From the NCBI GenBank assembly GCA_027451985.1, contig DAIDHS010000001.1, forward strand, positions 33,932-97,931: a stretch of 64,000 nucleotides of DNA. Direction: 5' to 3'. Source of the DNA: Elusimicrobiota bacterium. Its GTDB lineage: Bacteria; Elusimicrobiota; Elusimicrobia; UBA1565; UBA9628. This document shows positions 27,907 to 37,707 of the stretch, piece after piece (the first letter of the stretch is position 1; the number at the start of each line of letters is the position of its first letter). Both the position numbers and the translations under genes were made by a program. The notes beneath the pieces are model-generated. The model was not told the DNA's origin and ran no database searches. It saw only the letters and a list, made by a program, of their open reading frames with translations.

Positions 27907-29448
27907 ATGTCCACTAACAACGGCGTCCGCTCCGTCCGCTTCGCCAAAAATGTCGTTTGGAGCATGAGCGGGCAGGTGTGCGTCATGGCGCTGAGTTTTT
28001 TTCTGGCGCCTTACCTTATCCACAGGCTCGGCGTCCAGGTCTACGGGCTTTACATCATCCTCAACGCCGTCGCCGGCTACCTCCTGGTTTTGGGCTTTGG
28101 GGCCTCGCCGGCGATTATGAAGTTTCTCTCCGAGTTCGCGGCTTCGGGCCATTCGGGCAAAGTCCGCAAGGCCATCGGATACTCCTTGGCGCTGCACGTG
28201 GTCGGTCCGGCCGCGGGTTCCTTGGCCATCGGCTTGGGCGCCCGGTTTCTCATCGTGAGGATTTTCCACGTCTCTGGTGCGCTCGTCGCGCCTGGAATTT
28301 TTACGCTGCGCTGCCTCGCGATCGCCGGGCTCGCGATTTCCCTGACCTCGTGGGCCTCGGCCGTGCTGGCCGGGCTGCAAAGATTCAAGTGGCAGAGCAC
28401 CATCTACGTGGCGCAAAACGGGCTCATGATTTCGGGCGCCGCGCTCGCGGTTTTCGCGGGCTTTGGCATCCGCGGCATCGCCCGGTGGTACGCGGCGCTC
28501 AACATCGCTCTCGCAGCCGCGGCAGTTTCCATCGCGGTGCGCGCGCTTAAGCCCGCATGGGGGCGCCCGGACGCCCGCGCGCACGACCACGGGATTAAGC
28601 AGTTCGGGAGCTACAGCCTAAGCCTCTGGCTCGGCCAAATCGCTTGGATCGTGACCTATCAGTTCGACAAGATTTTTCTGGCCCGCGGGACGTCCATTAC
28701 CGGAATGACGCTCTACTCGGTTCCGGCCGGGCTTCTGCAGCGCCTCCAGTTTTTTCCATCCGCGGTGGCGGTGGTGCTTTTGCCGGTCATCAGCGAGACA
28801 TTCGTTCGTGAGTCGTCCGGCGAAGTCAAAAGGATATACCTTAAAACTTTGCGCGGGCTTCTGTGGATGCTTTTGCCAGCTTACGTATTTCTTTTCGCCG
28901 TCATGCCGCAATTTTTGGGGCTCTGGGTTGGGGGAAGCTTCTCGAGCGCGAGCGTCTGGCCCGCGAGATTCTTGGTCCTGGCGCAAATCATGCTCATGCT
29001 CAACTACGTCCCCAACTCCGTGGCCATGGGCGGCGGCAAGCCGCTCTACAGCTCCTTGGTGATTTGGGGCCAGGCCGTCATCAGCGTCGTCGCGTGGAAT
29101 CTCCTAATCCCGCGCTACGGCATCGCGGGAGCTGGCGCGGGATCGCTTCTGGCCCAGTTGATTCCCGATTCGATTTACCTCGGATTCGTCCACGATCGCA
29201 TCTTGTCTCTGAGTTGGAAAGAATATTTTTCCTGCGGCCTTCATGCGCCGCTCGTGAGCGGCGCGCTGCTCGTGGGCGTTCTATTGACCGTCCACTCTTG
29301 GCTCGACAGTTGGCCCAAGCTCATCGCGGCGGGCATCCTGGGCGCCGCTCTGTTCTGGATCTGCGGCAGCGTCATTTCCTCGGAAGAGGATCGCCGGACC
29401 GCGGCGTCTCTATGGGGGCACGCCCTCTCCTATGTCCGGCGTTCCTAA
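27907..29448 (+). CDS. Polysaccharide flippase (Wzx/MATE-like)
   Basis: About 12 TM segments; VRFAKNVVWSMSGQV...FLAPYLIHRLGVQVYGLYIILNAVAGY. Alternative ATG at 27874. Confidence 0.82.
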   Translation: MSTNNGVRSVRFAKNVVWSMSGQVCVMALSFFLAPYLIHRLGVQVYGLYIILNAVAGYLLVLGFGASPAIMKFLSEFAASGHSGKVRKAIGYSLALHVVGPAAGSLAIGLGARFLIVRIFHVSGALVAPGIFTLRCLAIAGLAISLTSWASAVLAGLQRFKWQSTIYVAQNGLMISGAALAVFAGFGIRGIARWYAALNIALAAAAVSIAVRALKPAWGRPDARAHDHGIKQFGSYSLSLWLGQIAWIVTYQFDKIFLARGTSITGMTLYSVPAGLLQRLQFFPSAVAVVLLPVISETFVRESSGEVKRIYLKTLRGLLWMLLPAYVFLFAVMPQFLGLWVGGSFSSASVWPARFLVLAQIMLMLNYVPNSVAMGGGKPLYSSLVIWGQAVISVVAWNLLIPRYGIAGAGAGSLLAQLIPDSIYLGFVHDRILSLSWKEYFSCGLHAPLVSGALLVGVLLTVHSWLDSWPKLIAAGILGAALFWICGSVISSEEDRRTAASLWGHALSYVRRS

Positions 29449-29472
29449 AAATGGTCTAATCGGGACGGCCTT

Positions 29473-30081
29473 ATGTTCGAATACGCGCTCCTGACCTTCG
29501 GCTCACTCTTTGCCATCGTCGATCCGTTCGCCGCGATCCCGGCGTTCTTGGCCATGACGCCGCAGGACAGCGTTCCGGAGCGCAAAAAGACCGCGCGCAC
29601 GGCGAGCCTGGTCTGCTGGATGGTGCTGACCGCTTTCGCCGCCGCCGGCCCGCTGATTTTTAAGATGCTGGGCATCACGCTCAAAGCCTTCCAGATCGCT
29701 GGAGGGCTGGTGCTGCTCCTGTCGTCCTTGGACATGCTGCGCGCGCAGCCCTCGCCCCTTCGGGAAACCGCCGAGGAGACCGCGGCGGGCTTAAGGAAAG
29801 AGGACATCGCAATTACGCCCCTGGCCATCCCCATGCTCTCGGGGCCTGGGTCCATCACGACCGTCATCGTACTCGCAGGTCACGCGGACGGCTGGTCCAA
29901 GCTGGTTATTTTCTACGGCGTGGTCGCGCTCGTCTCTCTCTTGAGTTACTTGACTTTAACTCTCGCGGCTTCGGGCGCGAAGCGCCTGAGCCCCATCGCG
30001 CTCAACATCATTAACCGGCTGATGGGCTTGATGCTTGTCGCCATCGGCGTGCAGTTCATCATCTCGGCGCTGAAGATCTAG
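29473..30081 (+). CDS. MarC-family integral membrane protein
   Basis: FGSLFAIVDPFAAIPAFLAMT and PLAIPMLSGPGSITTVIVL. Confidence 0.9.
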   Translation: MFEYALLTFGSLFAIVDPFAAIPAFLAMTPQDSVPERKKTARTASLVCWMVLTAFAAAGPLIFKMLGITLKAFQIAGGLVLLLSSLDMLRAQPSPLRETAEETAAGLRKEDIAITPLAIPMLSGPGSITTVIVLAGHADGWSKLVIFYGVVALVSLLSYLTLTLAASGAKRLSPIALNIINRLMGLMLVAIGVQFIISALKI

Positions 30082-30096
30082 GGCTGGGTCGTGCAG

Positions 30097-31995
30097 CTAT
30101 TGCGGCTTGGCGCCGTTTTGGTGCCAAAGTTCGAGCATCAGGAGCGCCCAAAGACGGTAGCCGTGATCCCGGCGTCCGCTTTGGTGTTCGTCCCAGAACC
30201 GGCGCAGGGCAGGCCCGGCGAAGTAGCCCCGGCCCAACGCCTCGGGAGAAAGAACCAAGCTCTCCCAATATTCTTTGAGCGGCCCTCGGAACCAGGCGCC
30301 GAGAGGGATTCCAAAGCCCATCTTGCCGCGCTTGTAGATGGACGGCGGCAGCTTGTCCTTGAAGGCTTCCTTCATCAGCCACTTGTGGCCGGTGAACCCG
30401 CGCAATTTCCAATGTCCCGGAAGGGTGAAGACGGTCTCGACGAATTCCTGATCAAGCAGCGGCGAGCGGGCTTCCAGGGAGTTGGCCATGCTGGCGATGT
30501 CCATCTTGGTCATGAGGCATTCCGGAAGGTAGGTCTTGAAGTCCACGTAGAGCAGGCGATTGACGAAGTCTTCGCCCTTGGAGGCCGCGAAGGCGTCAGC
30601 GAGATAGCGCAGGGCCGCGCCGCGCCCTGCGCCCAGGCGCGACTTGAAGTCGGCGCTGTAGAGCCCCTCTTTCTCTTCTTCCGTGAAGTAGCCGACGACC
30701 TTGAGGTGTCGCTGGGCCAAGTCCGCGTGGAGCAGAGAACGCAGAAAACGTTTCAGACGCCAAGAAAACCCATAGGGCGCGTGGTACTCCGGCAGGAACT
30801 CGGCGCCCGATTTAAGCGCGGCCAAGGCCGGGGAGGGCAGAAAATCGAAGAGGCGGCTCAACTTCATCGCGCAATAGCGCACATAGCCCGCGAAGTTCTC
30901 ATCGCCGCCGTCGCCGTTTAGGGCTACGGTGACGTGTTTCCGCGTCTCGCGCGAGACGTAGTAGGACGGCAGAGCCGAGGCATCGGCGTAGGGCTCGCCG
31001 TAGTGCCAGGCGAGTTTGGGCAGGATCTCCGCCATCTCCGGCTTGACGATGAACTCGGTGTGCTCGCAGCCGTAGCGCCGGGCTACTTCCTTGGCGTAAT
31101 GAAGCTCCGAGAACGCCTGTTCCTCGAAGCCGATGGAAAAGGTCTTGACCGGCCGCTCGGAGAGTTCGCTCATCAGGGCGACGATGACGGAGGAGTCGAT
31201 GCCGCCGGAAAGAAAGGCACCCAGCGGCACTTCGGAAATCATGCGCAGGCGCACGGATTCCTTGAGCTTGTCAGCCACCAGCGTCTTGGCTTCCTCGAAG
31301 TCCGTGGTTGGGGGGGGCGCTCCCAGCGGCAAATCCCAGTAGCGCTCCACGTGGACGCGGCCGTTTTCCAACGTGAGCGTGTGCCCCGGCGGCAGCTTCT
31401 TGATGGACTTGTAGATGCTTCCCGGGGACGGGATATACTGCAGGGAAAGGTACTGATCCAGCGCCTCCGGAGAGATTTCACCGGAGATTCCGGGCCAGAC
31501 CGCTACGCAGCGCATTTCCGAGCCAAAAGCGAAAAATTCTGGCGTGTCGGCGTAGACCAGCGGCTTTTTGCCGATGCGGTCGCGCGCGATGAAGAGTCGT
31601 TCGCGTTTCTTATCCCAGATCGCGAAAACAAACATGCCGCGGAGCTTTTGCACGCAGGCGGCGCCCATCTCGTCGTAGAGCGCCAGGATGGTTTCCGTGT
31701 CGCTTTGGGTCTTCAGGCTCCGGCCGCGCGCCAGCAGATCGCGCCGGAGCTCTTGGTAATTATAAATCTCGCCGTTGAAGACGATCCAAAGGGAGTCGTC
31801 GGCGTAGGAGAGCGGCTGATGCCCGGTCTTCAGGTCGATGATGGAGAGGCGGCGCATGGCCAGCCCCACGGGACCTTCGACATGGTAGCCCTCGTCATCG
31901 GGGCCGCGGTGGGCGATGAGATCGTTGGCACGCTTCAAGCGCTCGCGATCGTGAAAAGCTCCTTTTTTTGAGACGATTCCGCAGATGCCGCACAT
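30097..31995 (-). CDS. asnB: Asparagine synthase (glutamine-hydrolysing)
   Basis: MCGICGIV catalytic Cys N-terminus; LSGGIDSSVIVALM PP-loop. Confidence 0.92.
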   Translation of the reverse strand: MCGICGIVSKKGAFHDRERLKRANDLIAHRGPDDEGYHVEGPVGLAMRRLSIIDLKTGHQPLSYADDSLWIVFNGEIYNYQELRRDLLARGRSLKTQSDTETILALYDEMGAACVQKLRGMFVFAIWDKKRERLFIARDRIGKKPLVYADTPEFFAFGSEMRCVAVWPGISGEISPEALDQYLSLQYIPSPGSIYKSIKKLPPGHTLTLENGRVHVERYWDLPLGAPPPTTDFEEAKTLVADKLKESVRLRMISEVPLGAFLSGGIDSSVIVALMSELSERPVKTFSIGFEEQAFSELHYAKEVARRYGCEHTEFIVKPEMAEILPKLAWHYGEPYADASALPSYYVSRETRKHVTVALNGDGGDENFAGYVRYCAMKLSRLFDFLPSPALAALKSGAEFLPEYHAPYGFSWRLKRFLRSLLHADLAQRHLKVVGYFTEEEKEGLYSADFKSRLGAGRGAALRYLADAFAASKGEDFVNRLLYVDFKTYLPECLMTKMDIASMANSLEARSPLLDQEFVETVFTLPGHWKLRGFTGHKWLMKEAFKDKLPPSIYKRGKMGFGIPLGAWFRGPLKEYWESLVLSPEALGRGYFAGPALRRFWDEHQSGRRDHGYRLWALLMLELWHQNGAKPQ

Positions 31996-32166
31996 AATCC
32001 GCCCTCGCCGGGCGATTCTATGATAGCTCATTTGGAGAAGATTGCCGATTAAATGTAGAATTCCGCTGGAAATTCCATGGGAGAATTCGGGCGCAAGGCG
32101 GGCATGGCGGTCGCCAACGTGGTGTTTGGGACCAAGGAACGCCTGCGCCGGATTCGGGGAGGGCTT

Positions 32167-32673
32167 ATGAAGACGAGCGCAGCGCCGGCCGGAAAGATTT
32201 ATTCCTTCGAGATGAAGACCATCGACGGCCGGATGAAGAGCCTGGCGGACTATAAGGGTCAGGTCCTGCTTGTCGTCAACACGGCGTCTTTGTGCGGCTA
32301 CACGCCGCAATATGAGGGGCTGGAGAAGCTCTACGAGCGTTACAAAGACAAGGGTCTGCGGATTCTGGCCTTCCCCGCCAACGAATTCGGCGCGCAGGAG
32401 CCCGGCACGGACGCCGAGATCTCCAGCTTCTGCCGCACCAAATATTCAACCAATTTTGATCTCTTCTCTAAGATCAAAGTTAAAGGGGAGGAAATTCATC
32501 CTCTCTATAAGTTTTTGACGACTGAGTCCGGCCATAACGGAGACATCCCTTGGAACTTCGCGAAGTTCCTGGTCAGCCGCGGCGGAATCGTCGCCGACCG
32601 TTTCGGGCCGGACACCGAGCCCTTGTCCAAGGCGCTCACGTCGCGCATCGAGAGCTTGCTCGCCGAGTCTTGA
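32167..32673 (+). CDS. Glutathione peroxidase family protein (Cys type)
   Basis: VVNTASLCGYTPQYEGLEKLY; LAFPANEFGAQEPG; WNFAKFLV. The ORF could start at 32077. Confidence 0.9.
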   Translation: MKTSAAPAGKIYSFEMKTIDGRMKSLADYKGQVLLVVNTASLCGYTPQYEGLEKLYERYKDKGLRILAFPANEFGAQEPGTDAEISSFCRTKYSTNFDLFSKIKVKGEEIHPLYKFLTTESGHNGDIPWNFAKFLVSRGGIVADRFGPDTEPLSKALTSRIESLLAES

Positions 32674-32741
32674 ACGAAAGATTCGGAACGGCTCCCGCGC
32701 GTTTTATACTTCGGCTCGAGCAGAGCTCCGGTCGTTAACGA

Positions 32742-33593
32742 ATGAAAGCGCTACGCAACATCCTTCGCGACGTTTTGTTCCAGTTCCGGATTAAAGGCGC
32801 TTTAGGCGCGCGGCTGGCGTTCGTCATCCGGTACTATTTCTATTACGCTTCGTTCCGGCGTACGGGGCTCTCCCAGGGACGGAGCCGGGTCAAAAGTTAT
32901 GAAAAACTCGCGCGGGAAGGAATTCTTGGGCACATCGTCAGAGTGCAGTCCCGCCCGGGTCGGTGGATGGAGCTTGACGTCCTTTCCTCCTGGGAGATGG
33001 TCAAGGAGATTCTTTTCGACGGCATGTATTTCGCGCTCGACGATTTCCGTCCGCGCCCGGGGCAGATCGTCGTGGACGTGGGAGCCCATCAAGGAGTTTT
33101 CACGCTGGAGGCCGCGAGCCTGGTCGGGCCGTGCGGCAAGGTCGTTTCCATCGAGGCCTCGCCGCGCAATTTCGAACTGCTCAAGAAAAACATCGACTCC
33201 AACAAGATGAACTGGGTCGCCGCGGTTCATGCGGCTGCCATGGATTTCGAGGGCCGCGCCACGCTGCACATGTCGCGCCTGGCAAGCGGCTGGAACTCCG
33301 CTGTTTTGCCCATCGAGGGGACCAGCGAGAAATACGACGTCGAGGTTCCGGCTGAGACGCTCGATGGCATACTGCGCCGCTTAGGCGCCGAGCGCCCCGA
33401 TTTAATTAAAATTGACGCCGAGGGAGCCTGCGCTAAAATTCTCAAGGGGGCCGACGCGACCTTGGCGGCCAAGCCCCGCTTGGTGATGGAAGTCGAGGGA
33501 GGGGAGTCCGAGTTGGAAGCCGTCTGCTCCTTGCTTGCTTCGCGCGGATACCGTACCACGCGCTTCGGGTTTATCGTGTACGCATCGGCATGA
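32742..33593 (+). CDS. FkbM-family methyltransferase
   Basis: VVDVGAHQGVFTLEAASLVGPCGKVVSIEASPRNFELLKKN; LIKIDAEGACAKILKGA. Confidence 0.88.
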   Translation: MKALRNILRDVLFQFRIKGALGARLAFVIRYYFYYASFRRTGLSQGRSRVKSYEKLAREGILGHIVRVQSRPGRWMELDVLSSWEMVKEILFDGMYFALDDFRPRPGQIVVDVGAHQGVFTLEAASLVGPCGKVVSIEASPRNFELLKKNIDSNKMNWVAAVHAAAMDFEGRATLHMSRLASGWNSAVLPIEGTSEKYDVEVPAETLDGILRRLGAERPDLIKIDAEGACAKILKGADATLAAKPRLVMEVEGGESELEAVCSLLASRGYRTTRFGFIVYASA

Positions 33594-34606
33594 GCGAGCC
33601 GTTTTTTTCCGTCATCCTGCCGACTTATAACCGCGCCGCCATGCTGAGGTCGGCGATTCAGAGCGTTCTGGCGCAGACCTGCCGCGATTATGAATGCTTC
33701 GTGATCGATGACGGCTCCACGGACGAGACGCCGCGGGTCTTTGGCGAGTTCGCCGCGGAGACTTCCTTGCGGTTCGTGCGCTTCGAGGACAACCGCCGCC
33801 AGCACGCGCGGCGTAACCATGCCATCCGCCAGGCTCGGGGGCGCTTCGTCGCGTTCATAGACTCGGACGATATCTGGCTGCCCGAACGACTGGAAACGTT
33901 CAGAAAAAACGCCGAGTCCCGTCCGGAAATCGGCTTCTGGTTTTCGAACGCCTATCTGCTGCGCGAGGGGCGCATCATCGGCACCGTGTTTGAACCTGGG
34001 CGCTCCATTCCTGAAGGCCGCGTGCCGGGGTGGTGGGCCGTGGGAGAGAGCCGCCTGCCGTACTTGACGACGAACGTCGCGGTGCGCCGGGACGCGTTCG
34101 CGGAACACGGATACTTCCGGGAAGATCTGCGCGTATTGGAGGACACTGAGCTCTACGCTCGCATGCTTGGGGCCGGGCTTCAAGTCGGCGTCATTCGAGA
34201 GCCCTTGGCCGTGCGCAGGCTTCACCCGGAGCAGATTACCATGGAGCACCGGACGGCGTATCGGGAATCGCTGCAGGCGCTTTCCGCCGGGGGGATTGCG
34301 GCGGCGGAGTTTGCGGCGCAGCGGCGTCTGTTGGCCCTGGCCTCGGCGGGCTTCATGATTAAAAGTTTGAAGCCGTCCCAGGCGCGGCGTTTCCTGCGTG
34401 AAGAGCTCGGAGACGGGCGGTTCTTCGCGGCGGTCTATTGGATGAGCTTGGTTCCGCCCCCGTTGCTGCGCGCCGCCAAGGCGCTGCGTTCCGCGGCTCT
34501 GCGGGCGCGCTACCGGCCCGCCGCCGCTCCGCCGGAGTACGGCGCCGTCCTTAAAATGATTTCTCCAATGCTGTTGCGGGAAAGCGGCCAAAACGCGGAG
34601 AGGTGA
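33590..34606 (+). CDS. Glycosyltransferase family 2
   Basis: FFSVILPTYNRAAMLRSAIQSVLAQTCRDYECFVIDDGSTDET. Confidence 0.88.
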   Translation: MSEPFFSVILPTYNRAAMLRSAIQSVLAQTCRDYECFVIDDGSTDETPRVFGEFAAETSLRFVRFEDNRRQHARRNHAIRQARGRFVAFIDSDDIWLPERLETFRKNAESRPEIGFWFSNAYLLREGRIIGTVFEPGRSIPEGRVPGWWAVGESRLPYLTTNVAVRRDAFAEHGYFREDLRVLEDTELYARMLGAGLQVGVIREPLAVRRLHPEQITMEHRTAYRESLQALSAGGIAAAEFAAQRRLLALASAGFMIKSLKPSQARRFLREELGDGRFFAAVYWMSLVPPPLLRAAKALRSAALRARYRPAAAPPEYGAVLKMISPMLLRESGQNAER

Positions 34607-35607
34607 TGCGGCCAATCGTCACGGTCGTGATCATTAATTACAATTACGGGCGCTACCTGCCCGAGGCGGTGGAGAGCGTCCTGGCTCAGGATTTTCCGGC
34701 GGACGACATGGAGGTCATCGTGGTCGACGACGGATCCACGGATGACTCGAAGGAACGCCTCCGGCCTTACCTCGGGCGAGCGCGCTGGATCTCCAAGGAA
34801 AACGGCGGGCAAGTCAGCGCGTTCAACCTCGCGTTTGCCCAAGCCCGCGGGAAGTACGTGGCACTTCTGGAAGCCGATGACGCATGGGAGCTCGCCAAAC
34901 TGCGCAAGACAATCGGTCGGCTGGAAAGCGAGCCGTCCAAAACATTGGCGCAGCACTGGCTTCGTTACACCGACGCGGAAGGTCGGCCCCTGCCCGGCTT
35001 TTCGTATCCTTCCGGACCGACGCAGGTGACGCTGACTCAGCTGCTCAACGGCGAGCTGGCTTCCGCGGGATCGAGCGGCCTCGTTTTTCGGGCCGACGAT
35101 CTGCGCCCGGATACGCCGTTCCCTGAAAAGTTCCTTTTCGGCGCGGACATCTGCCTGAGGCTGGCGGCCGCCGTGCGGGGCCCCATCGCCGTGGTGCCCG
35201 AGGTTTTGGGGCGCCGCCGCATTCACGGAGGCAACCTCTTCGGGAAAACGCTTTACGATGAGCCAGAAAAGCTTGCGCGCGTGCTTAAGTTCCATCTGGC
35301 GATGAGGGATTATCACCGTGACTTTTTGAGCAGCCACGGAATAGCCATTGACCCCGGCGTGCTGCGGGCGCTTGATTTGGAAGCCGTGCAGATGGAGATG
35401 TTCCTGCACCGCTACCGCCGGAATTTCGGGAAGGCCATCGGATGCTGGTGGAAATGGATGCGTTTGTGCGGGTCCAAGCGCTACGCCGTCTTTAAAGGAG
35501 CGGCGCTGGCTCTCGCGCTCGTTTCTCCCGCCCTGTTCTTGTCGGCCCAGCGGGCTTACGCGGCCTCGCCTCTGATGCGGTGGCGGCTCAAATGGAGCGC
35601 CGCATGA
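34603..35607 (+). CDS. Glycosyltransferase family 2
   Basis: VTVVIINYNYGRYLPEAVESVLAQDFPADDMEVIVVDDGSTDDS; paralog of 36730..37695. Confidence 0.88.
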   Translation: MMRPIVTVVIINYNYGRYLPEAVESVLAQDFPADDMEVIVVDDGSTDDSKERLRPYLGRARWISKENGGQVSAFNLAFAQARGKYVALLEADDAWELAKLRKTIGRLESEPSKTLAQHWLRYTDAEGRPLPGFSYPSGPTQVTLTQLLNGELASAGSSGLVFRADDLRPDTPFPEKFLFGADICLRLAAAVRGPIAVVPEVLGRRRIHGGNLFGKTLYDEPEKLARVLKFHLAMRDYHRDFLSSHGIAIDPGVLRALDLEAVQMEMFLHRYRRNFGKAIGCWWKWMRLCGSKRYAVFKGAALALALVSPALFLSAQRAYAASPLMRWRLKWSAA

Positions 35608-36722
35608 AAAAAATCGCCGTCGTCATGGGGACAAGGCCCGAGGCGATTAAGCTCGCGCCGGTCGTGCGCGAACTGGCCCGTTCGCGCGGCGCGCGCACGC
35701 TGATCGTCGCCGCCGCCCAGCACCGGGCGATGCTCGACGACGCGCTCAAGGTTTTCGGCCTGCGGCCGGATTCGGACCTGAATCTGATGCGCCGCGGGCA
35801 GACCCCCAACGACGTTCTTGGGCGCGCCGTAGCGCGAACGGCCGTTTTTTTGCGCCGGAACCGCCCGGACATGCTCGTCGTCCAGGGCGACACAACCGCG
35901 GCCGCGGGCGCGGCGCTGGCGGCGTTCAATGAGAAGATTCCCGTCGCCCACGTTGAGGCGGGACTGCGCACGTTGGATCTCGGCAACCCGTTCCCCGAGG
36001 AAGGCAACCGGGTGCTCATGGATCACCTCTCTTCTTTGTGCTTCGCTCCTACGGCGGGTGCCCGTATGAACCTTTTGCGCGAGGGTATCGGGCGCAGGAA
36101 GATCGTCCTCACCGGAAACACCGCCATCGACGCGGTTCGGTGGGGACGTTCCCTCATCAGAGGCCGGCGCGCCATGCTGCCGCAGCGGCTGAGATCCATC
36201 GGCTTGACGAAGCGGCTTGTTCTGGTGACCCTGCACCGCCGCGAAAGCTTCGGCCGGCCGATCGGAGAGATCGCGCGCGGGCTCAAAAAGGCCCTGGACG
36301 CCCATCGGGACGCTTTGGCGTTTTACCCGGTTCACCCAAACCCCGAGGTGCGCCGCGCCGCCCGAAGGTATTTCGCGCACCCGCGAATCATTCTGGGACC
36401 CCCGCTGCCCTACTTGAGCTTTCTTGAGCTGATGCGCCGATCCTACGCGATTCTGAGCGACTCCGGCGGAATTCAGGAGGAGGCGCCTGTTTTTCATAAG
36501 CCCGTTCTCATCGCGCGGGAGATGACCGAGCGGCCGGAAATCGTTTCCGCGCGCGGCGGCGTCCTTGTGGGGCGCGACGGAAGGGCCGTCGCCGCGGCGC
36601 TCAACCGCATCTTGGATGATCGCGCTTTCTACGAACGGATGGCGTCCTGCAAGAACCCGTTCGGAGACGGCCGCGCCGCCCGACGCATTGCGGACGCCAT
36701 CGTCCGTTATTTGAACGGATGA
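35604..36722 (+). CDS. wecB: UDP-N-acetylglucosamine 2-epimerase (non-hydrolysing)
   Basis: KKIAVVMGTRPEAIKLAPVV; VQGDTTAAAGAALAAF; HVEAGLRT; SDSGGIQEEAP. Confidence 0.92.
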   Translation: MKKIAVVMGTRPEAIKLAPVVRELARSRGARTLIVAAAQHRAMLDDALKVFGLRPDSDLNLMRRGQTPNDVLGRAVARTAVFLRRNRPDMLVVQGDTTAAAGAALAAFNEKIPVAHVEAGLRTLDLGNPFPEEGNRVLMDHLSSLCFAPTAGARMNLLREGIGRRKIVLTGNTAIDAVRWGRSLIRGRRAMLPQRLRSIGLTKRLVLVTLHRRESFGRPIGEIARGLKKALDAHRDALAFYPVHPNPEVRRAARRYFAHPRIILGPPLPYLSFLELMRRSYAILSDSGGIQEEAPVFHKPVLIAREMTERPEIVSARGGVLVGRDGRAVAAALNRILDDRAFYERMASCKNPFGDGRAARRIADAIVRYLNG

Positions 36723-36729
36723 ACGGGTC

Positions 36730-37695
36730 ATGATCAAGGTTTCCGTCGTCATCAATAACTACAATTACGGCCGCTACCTGCCTCGTGCCGTCGAGAGCGT
36801 TTTGGCGCAGGACTTCCCGGCTCACCAAATGGAAATCATCATTGTCGATGACGGTTCTACAGACGACTCGGCGGAGCGCGCGACGGCTTACAAGGACCGT
36901 GTGATTTTCCACCGTCAGGAGAACCGCGGCCAAGCCGGCGCGCTCAACGCAGGCTTGGCCCTCGCCCGGGGCGCCTATGTGGCTCTTTTGGATGCGGACG
37001 ACGAGTGGTTGCCGCAAAAGCTGCGCAAAGTCATCGCGCGCTTCGAAGCCAATGCCAAGGCCGGCTTGGTGCAGCACTGGATGCGGACCGTAGACGCCGA
37101 AGGGCGGCCGCTGCCCACCTACGTCGAACATTGGCCCGCGCGCTATTCCTTGGACGATTTACGGAGCGGCCGAGCGCGGTTCACCGGCACCAGCGGATTG
37201 ACCTTCCGCAATGACGCGATCAAGAGCATCCTGCCCATTCCGGAGGATTTGCGGTTCTGCGCCGATGAATATCTGTATACTCATGCGCTTTTTGAGGCCG
37301 AAGCGGAAAATATCCCGGAAATGCTCGGACTGCGACGCGTGCATGGATCGAACTCTTATGCTGGAACGCTGCTCAAGCCAGAAGCCCTCGAGAGCCGAAT
37401 CCAAGTGCGCCGGGCTTTGGATGCGCACCTGGATGCGCGCTGCGGCAGTCTTTCCATGAACGTACCCGAGGGCCTGCGGCTTTCTTCGCAGCGCGAGCGG
37501 CTCCTGTGCGAATTGTTCAGGCACAGGCTGCTGGGCGGATGGGGGGCGGCTTGGCGGGCGCGGCGCGCTTTGATGGACTCTTATCCGGCCGGGCGGCGCA
37601 GGCTCTTCAAAGGCGCGGCGCTTTTTGTCGCTTTCGCCAGCCCCGCCTTATACCAAGTCCTGCATTCCGCGTATCAGAAGGCGCGTTCGGTCTAG
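36730..37695 (+). CDS. Glycosyltransferase family 2
   Basis: VSVVINNYNYGRYLPRAVESVLAQDFPAHQMEIIIVDDGSTDDS; paralog of 34603..35607. Confidence 0.88.
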   Translation: MIKVSVVINNYNYGRYLPRAVESVLAQDFPAHQMEIIIVDDGSTDDSAERATAYKDRVIFHRQENRGQAGALNAGLALARGAYVALLDADDEWLPQKLRKVIARFEANAKAGLVQHWMRTVDAEGRPLPTYVEHWPARYSLDDLRSGRARFTGTSGLTFRNDAIKSILPIPEDLRFCADEYLYTHALFEAEAENIPEMLGLRRVHGSNSYAGTLLKPEALESRIQVRRALDAHLDARCGSLSMNVPEGLRLSSQRERLLCELFRHRLLGGWGAAWRARRALMDSYPAGRRRLFKGAALFVAFASPALYQVLHSAYQKARSV

Positions 37696-37707
37696 TCCGC
37701 GCCGGAA

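Noticed and set aside
32077-32166. Possible 30-residue N-terminal extension of the glutathione peroxidase
   Set aside because: Cannot be excluded (TAGAAT lies 15 nt before ATG 32077), but the conserved domain begins after Met 32167, so I kept the shorter form.
31996-32310. N-terminal extension of the asnB ORF
   Set aside because: AsnB needs Cys2 after the initiator Met; MCGICGIV starts at 31995.
33227-36755. Long minus-strand ORFs (33227..34615, 34510..35409, 35556..36755) opposite GT2 and wecB genes
   Set aside because: Shadow ORFs; the sense frames encode clear GT2 and WecB proteins.
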